From NCBI GenBank assembly GCA_003427395.1, contig BFEA01000040.1, forward strand, positions 1,721,233-1,748,741: a DNA stretch of 27,509 nt. The letters run 5' to 3'. How positions within the stretch are numbered: the first letter of the stretch is position 1; each line of letters opens with the position of its first letter. This stretch comes from Chara braunii. Taxonomy: Eukaryota > Streptophyta > Charophyceae > Charales > Characeae. The notes beneath the pieces were generated by a model. The model saw only the letters and a program-made list of their open reading frames with translations. It did no database searches and had not been told where the DNA came from. Positions 9,799 through 17,858 of this stretch are shown in pieces. Made by a program: the position numbers and the translations under genes.

Positions 9799-9933
9799 TT
9801 CATGAATTTGGTGCTGTTTTTGCGCTAGATTCATGAACCGGCAGGGCCCTTCTTTTTCAAAATACGGTACGTGGGCCACCGTCGGCCTCTTCTACATCAA
9901 AGTGAATCTGGCGCTGTTTATGCGCCAGATTCA
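9799..9933. repeat. Duplicated hairpin unit
   Basis: Two tandem units (about 9799-9855 and 9902-9955) share GAAT-TGG-GC...GATTCATGA-CCGG-AGGGCCCTT. Each forms a hairpin. The first has a 16-bp stem (9799-9814 with 9822-9837) and the second a 13-bp stem (9902-9914 with 9921-9933). The copies differ within the stems, yet the differences leave Watson-Crick or G-U pairs, as if pairing had been kept. Function unknown. Confidence 0.75.
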
Positions 9934-9955
9934 TGATCCGGTAGGGCCCTTGGAG

Positions 9956-10842
9956 CGACGCGTGGGCCTGTAGTACCCCACATGGAAAACATTGGGCCGG
10001 TAGTACCAAACAGCCAAACTTTGGGCGGCCAAAAACTGGGCGCTTTCTACCAATTATCCCCTTCTGAAAGAGTTTGAAGTTCCTGCAGGCCCCTGTCAGT
10101 GAGGGGTGCAACTTCCCAGCATGTCCCTGTGGCCGTTGGTGGCACTTGCGGCCGTTCCCCTGGCCCTGGGAGGGGAGCTACCAGGGCATGTGGGAAATTT
10201 GGAACGGGTACCGGCAGGGGCATATTGAACATATTTCAGGCCCAAACAACACCAGGAATGTTTCGGAACTTCAATCGTTGTCAGAGGGGCGCGACATGGT
10301 AAGTCGGCCATCAGAGGGTCATACTGCAAATAAATGGAATTAAGAGGGTCATTTCGAAACTCTTACCTTTTTTTTTCAAGGGGTTGCCATGACCTTGGCC
10401 TCGGCCATTAGACACTGCCTGTTGCAGCACAGGGGAATATTCAGTCAGATATATATAGGGCCTATCCACACCACTGTCGAAAACACAATTTTAGATAGTT
10501 TCTCGTGGCCACACAGGCTGTCGAAATTGGAAACGGGAAGAAAATTCGCAAGTTGTCAGAGAATGCTTCTTGACATTGTTGAATCCCCAGCCTGCTACTC
10601 CGATGCTTTCGACAGTCCTAGGCTGCGCCATCGACTTCTCCTCCTCAAAATTTGGTGAGTGGGCGTGAGGTCGGGATGGACTAATGTTTGTTGTACCCTC
10701 AGGCCCGTTCGTCTTTTTCCATCTTGCATTCACAAGTGCGTCCGCTCTACAGTGCTGTGTGGCTAAAGGGGGGCAAACTGTCGAAGGGAGGCTGTTGAAT
10801 TTATTCCGACAGCCGTCAGAATATTTTTGCGTTTCCAGAGTG
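9956..10842. other. Non-coding, contains relative of the 6288-6412 repeat
   Basis: Segments at 10087-10130 and 10290-10330 resemble parts of 6288-6412. The rest, including the short open frames, is unrecognised. Confidence 0.35.
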
Positions 10843-10860
10843 GTGTGGCGAGGCCCATAT

Positions 10861-11367
10861 ATGGGGCTCGCCACACCTATCCCGAAAACCGGGTTTTGGA
10901 GAGCGGGATCACCGCCACACCCACTCCTGAAAGTGGCCGTCAATTTTTTTTGGAGAGTTGTCAGAAGGCGGGTTTGGAGAGGGTTCTCCAAATTCGACCC
11001 TCCGCCCGCCTGCACAGGCGCTCGTTTGGAGAGTGCTCCAAACTCACCCTAAACTCGCGAGTGTGCCTCGACCGACAAGTGTCTGCGGCCTGCAATTCGG
11101 CCTGCAATTCGGCCTGCAATTTGTCGTGTACTGTGAGAGAGCGCTCTCCAACCGTGGAGGTGCCTTGGGACCACGCCTTGGGACCACGCCAGCCCCGTCG
11201 CCTAATGTACACAAAGAGGATCGGGGTCTTGTGCGTGCGAGATTTCGCTCTACCTGGGAGAGTGCAGTGTGGCGACAACGCCTCCGGAAGGGATTTTCGC
11301 CAACTTCCGCGTTGGAGAGCGCTCTCCAAAAAAAAAGAGTTTTGGGGATAGGTGTGGCGGGGCCCAT
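10861..11367. mobile_element. ~0.5-kb TIR element with internal TTGGAGAG palindromes
   Basis: The ends are inverted repeats: ATGGGGCTCGCCACACCTAT (10861 onward) against the complement of GATAGGTGTGGCGGGGCCCAT (ending 11367). The interior carries several short palindromes on TTTGGAGAG: 10973-10992, 11024-11043, 11136-11147 and the perfect 18-mer TTGGAGAGCGCTCTCCAA at 11312-11329. It also has three tandem GGCCTGCAATTC units (11087-11122) and a duplicated CCTTGGGACCACG (about 11163-11189). No transposase frame is present. An inverted copy of the terminus abuts the left end (10843-10858), forming a 34-bp near-palindrome. It is likely a non-autonomous DNA transposon. The subterminal palindromes could be protein-binding sites. 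Confidence 0.55.
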
Positions 11368-11442
11368 GGTCAAACAGAGCGGCCCGGTAAACCGTAGGCA
11401 GAGAGGGAGAAGAGGAGAAGAGGACAACAAACGAGGGGCTGT

Positions 11443-11479
11443 GACAAACTGTTTCCTTGGAGTTTCACGGACTCATCAG
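11443..11479 (-). ncRNA. Degenerate hammerhead ribozyme copy
   Basis: The minus strand reads CUGAUGA (11479-11473), then a stem II segment with loop UGAAACU, then GAAAC, a short ACA/UGU stem III and GUC. The conserved core is intact. The two sides of stem II (GUCCG and CCAAG) no longer pair over most of their length, so it is probably inactive or weak. Confidence 0.6.
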
Positions 11480-11563
11480 GAAATATATATACATAGCTGC
11501 TAGGTAAACCGTAGACAGAGAGGGGGAAGAGGACAACAAACGAGGTGTATATATATATGATTA

Positions 11564-11600
11564 TATATGAGTCGGTGAAACTCCGACGAAACAGTTTGTC
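11564..11600 (+). ncRNA. Degenerate hammerhead ribozyme copy
   Basis: Stem II (GUCGG/CCGAC), GAAAC, stem III (ACA/UGU) and the GUC cleavage triplet are identical to the 11696 copy. The first core strand reads UAUAUGA where CUGAUGA is expected, so essential core bases are lost. It lies 132 bp upstream of the intact copy in the same orientation. Confidence 0.65.
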
Positions 11601-11695
11601 ACAGACCCTCGTTTGTTGTCGTTTACCGGGCAGCTCTTTTTGACGATATATATGTAATCAGAGAGGGGATTCTGCACTGTTGAGGGTTCAGCCTT

Positions 11696-11732
11696 CTGAT
11701 GAGTCGGTGAAACTCCGACGAAACAGTTTGTC
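11696..11732 (+). ncRNA. Hammerhead self-cleaving ribozyme, type I layout
   Basis: The hammerhead fold cleaves its own RNA backbone after the H of a UH site. All parts are visible. CUGAUGA is at 11696-11702. Stem II is GUCGG (11703-11707) with CCGAC (11715-11719) and loop UGAAACU. GAA is at 11720-11722. Stem III is ACA (11723-11725) with UGU (11729-11731) and a 3-base loop. Cleavage is predicted after C11732. Stem I can form from U11695-A11733, GC (11691-11692) with GC (11736-11737), and GAGGG (11682-11686) with CCCUC (11738-11742), leaving a UUCA bulge and a small internal loop of the kind natural hammerheads use for loop contacts. Very short stem III hammerheads are known from retroelements such as Penelope-like elements. 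Activity is inferred, not shown. Confidence 0.82.
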
Positions 11733-11818
11733 ACAGCCCCTCGTTTGTTGTCCTCTTCTCTCTCTCTGCCTACGGTTTACCGGGCAGTCCTGTTTGTGAC
11801 GATATATAGGACCTGGGT

Positions 11819-11940
11819 CCTCGAGAGAAAAAGCTTGCTTGCCGGTGACATTGGTTTTCCGTTTGTGGGGGTTGCGCTGGGCGATTCGACAAAAGGGGAG
11901 TGGGCGGGGACCTATGATGAATAAAGACCCTACCCATGTC

Positions 11941-11972
<32 letters not shown>

Positions 11973-11980
11973 CGAGGAAA
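11819..11980 (+). mobile_element. Short retrocopy with AATAAA, poly(A) and flanking repeats
   Basis: A poly(A) run of 29 (11941-11969) follows AATAAA (11920-11925) by 15 bases, the normal position of a polyadenylation signal. CCTCGAGAGAAA (11819-11830) before the insert and CCTCGAGGAAA (11970-11980) directly after the A run form a probable target-site duplication (first 7 bases identical). The body is only about 110 bp and no protein is recognisable in it. It may be a 5'-truncated mRNA retrocopy or a SINE. It sits directly downstream of the intact hammerhead module. Confidence 0.6.
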
Positions 11981-13358
11981 CCGCTACGAAATGCTTCCCC
12001 CCCCTAAAAGAATCCGGTGAAGTGACAGGTGGGCAGTGGCCGTATCATCCGCCCATGCCCCTCACGATTCCATGGTTCCTCTAGACAGAGGAGTCGTCCT
12101 CACTCACCCCCCTCATCCTCCCTTTCCGGGAACAAGAAAACTCTCAACAAACGAGCAACGGAGAGTGGACGAATGCCAGCGCGCGTCAGTGTCCAGCGTG
12201 CCTTCACCACACCTCTGGCACTTCATCGCACCTTCCCTTACGGAAAAGCCAGTAGCGCGGGCGGGAGTTGCAACACTGATTTCCTCGGCGATGAGGCAGA
12301 GAATCGACTGGAGTAGCCTGGTGTCGGCACTTTCCAGGGCGACGGCCCTGGCATACCATCTTCAGTTTGACGGGTCCCAGGTAAGTTCAATGCGATTTAC
12401 CCATCTGGGATTCGGACTGGTGGACGCATTTCAACAGTGCATGGGTGTACCAACTGAGGTAGGCCCGTTGGTGCTTTCCTGGGCATCCTCACACAAGGTC
12501 AGGGCTTTCTGAATCGTCCGGTTTCTGGCCGGACCGTAATTGCGGTCAGATATCTCCAGGTCGGGCGGTAATTGAGCTTTCAGACGCATCCAGGAAAGTC
12601 CTGCATCTCGAGTGTACTCTGCTCTCAGAGAATCGCATCCACTCCGAACGAGAGGACGCAGATCATCGCCCGCCTTCTTCCCAGCAGCACGAGTCGTGAG
12701 TGTCGGATTCGTGCGGCTTCACGGCGATGGCGAGAGAGGGGCACAGCACAGAGCCGAGTCGGGGTGTGCCTAGTGAGACCGGTGCAGCACGAGCAAGAAG
12801 CCGCGGCCACTGAAGCACGCCCGGGGAGAAGACATATCACTCGGGAGGCAAAGCGGACGTCAGAGGGAGGACCGCCCTGGGGAGAAGACATACACGCGGG
12901 AGGCAAAGCGGACTTGAGAGAGAGGACCGCTGCGGTGGTCAATCCTCTTCCCCCGAAATTGAACGCTCGGTTATGACTGCTGTATTACTATATTGGGTGG
13001 AACTTCCAGTTTGGATGCCGCGAGATTGATGGTGCGTTCTATTGGGGGCACGAAGGTAGTTGCAGAAACCAGGCCAGAGCGGGGTCTAAAGGAAAGGTGG
13101 GAAGGAAGGAAGGACAGACATCGCCGAAATACGAATTTTCGGAGGCTGGGGGCGTCGTCCAGCATTTGCAGTCTTGCTTCATCCTCATTCACTTTGTGAT
13201 GATGAGGTTGGTTGCCTTATTCTCGCTTACACTTTGGGATGAGATAGTGTTTTACAGGAGGTGCTCCTAAGAAGAAGAAGTAGCAAACCGGTCAATCAAC
13301 CGGACACAGGGTGCACCTTAAGTTTGTCAAGCGGGGCATAACAAGCGGGCAGTACCAA
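11981..13358. other. Mostly non-coding, one possible splice-donor context
   Basis: A frame (12036-12512) and another (12572-12976) are open but unrecognised. CCCAGGTAAGTTC near 12377-12389 is a strong splice-donor match, preceded by about 90 bp of open frame. With no acceptor, domain or homology in view I do not call a gene. The rest shows nothing. Confidence 0.35.
12818..12929. repeat. 55-bp tandem duplication
   Basis: Units starting near 12818 and 12873 share GGGGAGAAGACATA, CGGGAGGCAAAGCGGAC and GAGGACCGC. Confidence 0.88.
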
Positions 13359-13463
13359 TTTTTTTTCAGAGAGCGCAGCGTGAAAGGTTATATACGTGCA
13401 CCGGATCTGGCGCGAAGGTGGGCATCCTGCTATGGTGGAGTTTTTCTTTTCGCGAAGGGACAG
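13359..13463 (+). repeat. Dispersed repeat, copy 1
   Basis: Begins with a T run plus CAGAGAGCG. It shares GTGAAAGGTTAT, GATCTGGCGCGAAGGTGG (one mismatch) and CATCCTGCTATGGTGGA with 20503-20612. Both copies start at a T8-11 tract, which may mark an element boundary. Confidence 0.75.
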
Positions 13464-13589
13464 ATTTGGGAGAAAGCAGGCTCGTAGAAATTGTTATGAA
13501 GGTATGTCAACAGCGTATCCCATCTTCTTTCCACCGAATCATCCGGAGGTTATATTTATAACTCGTGCATATCTACATGACGGTATATA

Positions 13590-13697
13590 CTACATACATA
13601 TATGCTATAAATTGCATATAAATATTATACATAATATGTTACGAGTTATATATGCTATAAATTACATATAGTATTATATACACACACACATATATAT
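13590..13697. repeat. AT-rich tandem repeat and (CA)n
   Basis: TATATGCTATAAATT occurs at about 13600 and again at about 13648, with further TATA and CACACACA tracts up to 13697. Confidence 0.8.
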
Positions 13698-13770
13698 CGT
13701 CAAACAGAGGAGATGCCCGGTAAACCGTAGGCAGAGAGGGAGAAGAGGACAACAAACGAGGGTCTGTGAT
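13698..13770 (-). repeat. Hammerhead-module fragment lacking the ribozyme
   Basis: Contains CGTCAAACAG, CGGTAAACCGTAGGCAGAGA and GAGGACAACAAACGAGGG, the same as the reversed modules at 11370-11440. It breaks at CTGTGA, where the hammerhead would begin. The outer side starts at TATATATCGTCAAACAG, which matches the distal end (CTGTTTGTGACGATATATA) of the 11696 module and so helps define the module boundary. Confidence 0.7.
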
Positions 13771-13775
13771 ATATT

Positions 13776-14240
13776 GTCACAAGAATATCAGAGCGAAAAA
13801 GCGAAAAAAAAAGAAAAAGAAAGAAAACAAGGAAAAAATGAACTCGTTTTTTAATCTTCTTCCTTACAACGCCCCCTGTTCAGAACCTCTTGCGTACAAG
13901 GCCGCCCACGTGGATGTAGGTTGAGCGGCAGCTGCCTTTACCCCCGTGTGTCATATCGACCCACTTGCACACAGCCAAAAGGCAAAGAGGCAAAGAAAGA
14001 GGAAGGGAACAGCCACATATAACAAAACAGGGGGAAACAAACATAAACAAATCCTAGATGACAAGTCCCACATGCAAGCACCGCGTTCGTTTGTACATCT
14101 GATCTGCAAGTTACAAGAAAACCAAGTTTCTCCGTCCCCCCGGCCCGCTTCCCGGAAAAGAAAAGGCCAAAACACAGATTTGTGACCGGGTACTATGGAA
14201 CTTGCTCTCTCTGCTAGATGACGGATGAGAGGACAAAAAA
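13776..14240. other. Non-coding, no recognised feature
   Basis: Includes an A-rich stretch (13795-13840). Nothing else was recognised. Confidence 0.5.
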
Positions 14241-14252
14241 ACGGGAGGCTGT

Positions 14253-14289
14253 GACGAACTGTTTCATCGGATTTTCACCGACTTATCAG
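14253..14289 (-). ncRNA. Degenerate hammerhead ribozyme copy
   Basis: The minus strand reads CUGAUAA (14289-14283), stem II GUCGG/CCGAU with loop UGAAAAU, then GAAAC and a GUC site. The core base known as G8 is A here, which is expected to abolish most activity. Stem II is still fully paired (one G-U). A distal stem I, GAGG (14302-14299) with CCUC (14248-14245), is kept although flanking bases differ from the 11696 copy. Confidence 0.6.
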
Positions 14290-14390
14290 GAGGTCGAACC
14301 TCTTCTCCTCTTCTCCTCTTCCTCCTTTTCCTCCTCCTCTTCCTCCTCCTCTTCCTCCTCCTCCTCCTCTTCTCCGCCTCCTCTTTAGGG
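14290..14390. repeat. CT-rich low-complexity (TCCTCC)n tract
   Basis: Imperfect tandem CTCCTCCT/CTTCTCC. The Arg-rich minus frame across it is a composition artefact. Confidence 0.9.
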
Positions 14391-14765
14391 GGGGCGTTGA
14401 AGGAAGGGCAGAAGCAACCAGAAAGTTGCCTACGCAAGGTGATGTGAAAAGTGGAGTGTGCAGGTGGAATCCACTCAGAAGAGATCGTGATGGAGATGGA
14501 GATGGAGGGGAGGTGCTGCAAGCTCGTATGGGAAGAGGAGATAACGGGAGTGGGGATGAGAGAACTGAGATCCGTGATCATGGAGATGTGAAGGCGAGCA
14601 AGGCTGCAAACCCCGCACACCACGCCATCATCATCAGCGGCAACGGACGGCCAACTCGATCCCGATGACAAATCCCGATAGTTGCAATTGCTGACAAATA
14701 CACAACTCCAGCAATGGCGACGATGCCTGGATCGTTCTCCGAGATGTGCGGTGAAACTGAAGCCC

Positions 14766-14766
<1 letters not shown>
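14391..14766. other. Non-coding, no recognised feature
   Basis: Short overlapping frames only. A small GGAGAT-type repeat lies near 14490-14505. Confidence 0.5.

Positions 14767-14848
<82 letters not shown>
14767..14848. repeat. (TC)n microsatellite
   Basis: About 40 uninterrupted TC units. Confidence 0.98.
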
Positions 14849-14851
<3 letters not shown>

Positions 14852-14928
14852 AAAGCACCTTCATTCTGGTCATCTGCGCAGGGAGAACAACCTCACGACT
14901 GGTCTGGAAAACTGTGTGGCCAGCCATG

Positions 14929-14999
14929 ATCCATCATGACAGGCACGCAGTTTTTCAGTTTTCCGAGAACTGAAAAAAACTGCACCACCCGTGATGGAT
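14929..14999. repeat. Imperfect hairpin, ~32-bp arms, 7-base loop
   Basis: Arms 14929-14960 and 14968-14999 pair as ATCCATCA, a partly paired middle, then GCAGTTTTTCAGTT with AACTGAAAAAAACTGC. The loop is TTCCGAG. Size and mismatch pattern resemble a plant microRNA precursor or a small MITE. Expression cannot be judged. Confidence 0.6.
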
Positions 15000-15123
15000 G
15001 GCCGTTCGTTGAAATGAAAACTATTTTGTTCACGGCGGTATCTCACGAATGGCAGCTGCGATTGATTGATCGAAAGACTAGATCCAATACGTGCTGAAAG
15101 TTGCCCCGAAAGCAGCGGCAATA

Positions 15124-15221
15124 GCTATTCGAGGTAAGCATTTGATCTCCTGGCTGTCGAAAGATATTTCGTTTTTTATTGCCTTGTTCCCCGGGATTGA
15201 GTGATTTATTAATTTATTTAC

Positions 15222-15275
<54 letters not shown>

Positions 15276-15350
15276 CTATTCGATGTAAGCATTTGATGTT
15301 CTGGCTTTCGAATACATTTCTTTTCTTATTGCCTTGTTCCACAAGATTGA
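15124..15350 (+). repeat. ~76-bp duplicated unit separated by GATT repeat
   Basis: GCTATTCGAGGTAAGCATTT (15124) recurs with one change at 15275. Both copies continue through CTGGCT, TTTCG and TTATTGCCTTGTTCC into GATT-rich sequence (copy 1 to about 15200, copy 2 to about 15350). The unit plus the following GATT tract appears to have duplicated together. Confidence 0.8.
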
Positions 15351-15630
15351 TTGATTGATTGATGGATTGATTGATCAATCGAAAGATTGATTGAGTGATC
15401 GATTCATTGATCGATTGGATTGATCTAATTGGTTGATTAATTCATTTATGTATTGATTGATTGATCGGATTGATCGACTGATTGATTGTTTGAGGGGTTG
15501 ATTGATTGTTTGACGGACAGATTGATTGATTGGTTGATCGATTGATTGGTTGATTGATGGGTTGATTGATTGATTGATTGATGGATGGACTGATCTCTCG
15601 ATCGATTGGTCGACTTATTGATTGATTAAC
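15225..15630. repeat. (GATT)n tract, pure then degenerate
   Basis: Near-pure GATT units at about 15225-15274 and an interrupted, diverged GATT/GATC array from about 15345 to 15630. Confidence 0.95.
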
Positions 15631-15727
15631 GGGGGGTCTGTTATGAGTTTTTTTTTTTTTTTTTGGCTGCTGATTGTGATTCTTTACAGGGCCTGTGTCA
15701 AGTCTGTTGGAGTCTGTTCCGGGCCTG

Positions 15728-17400
15728 TGTCGAGTCTTTTTTTTTTAATTATTTTTTTTATTTTTATTTTATTTTTTAAAGGGGAACGCCCCTTGGAGTG
15801 TTAGTGGTGCTGATAAGAGCAGACACCTCTAGCATCGGGGGGGGGGCTCCATCTATTGGTGGGGAGCAGCACCTGCTGGAAAGCGGGTCCAGCGTCCCTT
15901 ATACAGAGATAATGAGTACAGAACGCACAGAGGGGGAAGCCGGCCAGCATTGATTGCTCCGGAACTCAGAGGATTAACTGAGCAGGCTTCATTCCTTAAG
16001 GAGGGTTGACAAGGGATTTCACTGAAGGGGAGAAGCCTCTTCGCCCTGGGGCGGGCGCCAGAAATCTGCGGCATTACTGCTGGTTTCTCACTCCCTCCCA
16101 TACCAATCCAGACCTACCACACAGTTGGAGGGGGGGGGGAAAGGGGTCAGGGAAGTCAGTAGCTGGTCTCAAGGGAACTGCGGGGTCAATCTTGGTCCAC
16201 TCATGGAACACTAGCCTATAGTCCCTCAGTAAGCCTTTCCCCTCTTGTCCCTCCCCTGGGTCGCCTTGTCCCCCGTTCCATTCCACTTTCCCGATCCTCC
16301 CCCCCTGTTCCCCCCCAAGCCAGCTCTGGGAAAACTCCTTGATGTGCTGTAAAATGTCTTTAGGCAGATGTAGTTGTTTGGTTTTTGACCTGGCTCTTTC
16401 CCATTGCTCTGTAATTTCAGTTTGAATCTGCGGTTGAATACTTTCGTGAAATCTGGGCCCTCCAGTCTCACTTTTTCTATTTCGTAGGTGCATCTCCTGC
16501 GCCAGAGGGCCCAGAGTACCGCTCTGCGGCCAAGTTTGAACAGATTGCATGTGAAATCGTCTGACTGGCCCGGTGGGAGGGCTTCACACAGCAAAGCTTT
16601 CCAGTCCCAAGGCCACCGGATCTGAGTCTCCAGCTGGCCCCATATTCTGTCCCACCATCTCCACAGCCACACGGCTCCCGGGCATTGGAGGAGGATGCGT
16701 TCTATTGTTTCAGCAATTTTCCTAGAGGGGAACGTGTCAGTGCACCACCTGCACCAGGGGAGGGCCTGACCTCGTTGTTCCAGGTACGTCCTGTCAATAA
16801 TCCAGTCATTTGTCGGCAGGCAGCGGTGCTCTATCTGCCATTGCAGCGATGCGAATTTCGCTGGTTTTTCCTTAACCGTTTTGAACCATTTTATTCCCCT
16901 GAGGCTGTTCTTGTCAATGTTCAGATGATTCATCCAACGCGCCTCCACCCGGTCCCGGAGGTTTATTCTTGGTCTGAGAAGCCTGTAGGTTGCTTTGACT
17001 GTAAGGTTACTAAGCGATTTACAGACCTTTCTGCCCTTTCCTATAGCCGATGTCCATGTCCATTCCAAGGGGTCCAGGGCAAGCTCGTGGATCGGGATTT
17101 GGGGGCAGTAGGCGATTGTTTGTCCGTCTTCATTTATTACCCTGATTCTGAACAGGTCCTCTTTCTGGCACTGGATTGACTCTTCTGGGGATATTCTTTG
17201 GAGGGAGTTATTCCATCCTAATTGGAAGAGGCCCACCCTTATCATTCCTTCGGGTTCACAGTGTTCTATGTTGCCCACCTGATCTGGACGGACCCTGAAG
17301 GCCACCCAGTCTGACTCATTCAGGGTCGGGCCTTTCCTTAGGATTCGCCACCAGGCCAGAGGGATCATGTCTATTAAGGTTTCCAAGGCTTGTCGAGTCT
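15728..17400 (-). mobile_element. 5'-truncated LINE with 10-bp target-site duplication
   Basis: TGTCGAGTCT at 15728-15737 and again at 17391-17400 exactly bounds the insert. Directly inside the left copy is a T/A-rich tract (15738-15780), the complement of the element's poly(A) tail. Inside the right copy the LINE reading frame begins abruptly. This is the expected product of target-primed reverse transcription: minus orientation, 1653 bp, 5'-truncated. It carries the C-terminal end of an ORF2-like protein (16226-17390) and about 450 bp of 3' untranslated sequence. Joining the flanks at one copy of the repeat gives a continuous AGTCTGTTCC-rich sequence, supporting a clean insertion. Confidence 0.8.
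16226..17390 (-). pseudogene. C-terminal part of LINE ORF2 (zinc-binding RT domain)
   Basis: The minus frame encodes about 387 residues with no plausible N-terminus. The first ATG-like choice is not meaningful because the element is truncated. The middle matches the reverse-transcriptase zinc-binding region of plant LINEs: an aromatic-rich block with CLPTNDW, a following LEQRGQ, then CRWC (16740-16759) and ETIERILLQC (about 16682-16712). In that family the last block usually carries a His before the final Cys (E-H-L pattern); here the position is Arg, so a metal ligand is lost. The polymerase and endonuclease domains are missing. Toward the C-terminus an alternative minus frame (to 16074) looks more protein-like than the continuing one, suggesting a frameshift near 16430. 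A dead fragment. Confidence 0.75.
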
Positions 17401-17798
17401 GTTCCAGCTGTGTGTTGAGTTTGATCGATTCTATCAGATCCTGCTTTGGGACTCTTTGAGTGTTTATATCTTAGTGCGCAGAGAATCTATGAAATCAAAC
17501 GAGGAGGTGCTGGGCGATGTTTAAAAAAGAAAAGGAAAAAGGAAAAAAAAAAAAAATCAAATGAGAGACGATCATGATTGGCATAGAAGGAGGTGAGAAA
17601 AAAAAAAAAAAAAAAAAGGGCCTGTTTGAATCTGTTTTGACCATAACCACCAGCCCCATTAAACGATCCGTCTCCAACACGGGCGGGCTCAGCCTTCGGG
17701 CATACGACCGCCGCAAGTTCCGGAGAAAAGGGGGCTCGTACTGCTGCAGTGGTTCATGGATTTTTTTTGAACTTTTTTTTCGGTTCAACAAATTTGCN

Positions 17799-17858
<60 letters not shown>

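Larger units (their letters stand above)
11370..11815. repeat. Cluster of hammerhead-carrying repeat modules
   Basis: The cluster has four module copies: two reversed (about 11370-11480 and 11495-11546) and two forward (about 11551-11655 and 11696-11812). A complete forward module runs hammerhead, then CCCCTCGTTTGTTGTCC, a CT-rich stretch, CTGCCTACGGTTTACCGGGC, CTGTTTG, and ends near GACGATATATA. The two reversed modules followed by two forward ones make a large imperfect inverted repeat. AT-rich TATATATA separates the copies. No coding sequence lies inside. Other module copies occur at 13698-13770, about 14200-14300 and 27288-27311. Confidence 0.75.

Noticed and set aside
10827-11503. Overlapping 120-180-codon frames on both strands
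   Set aside because: They cover the TIR element and its internal tandem repeats. Several frames are open at once, which points to low stop density rather than coding.
12036-12512. Possible gene exon ending at CCCAGGTAAGT near 12385
   Set aside because: The donor is strong, but there is no acceptor, domain or matching exon, and the frame continues through the donor.
15225-15630. GATT array as a CRISPR or regulated direct-repeat array
   Set aside because: The unit is 4 bp with progressive decay and no spacers. It is an ordinary microsatellite.
16685-17179. 164-codon plus-strand open frame
   Set aside because: It lies antisense to the LINE protein fragment, whose frame shows real domain similarity. 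The plus frame is a shadow.
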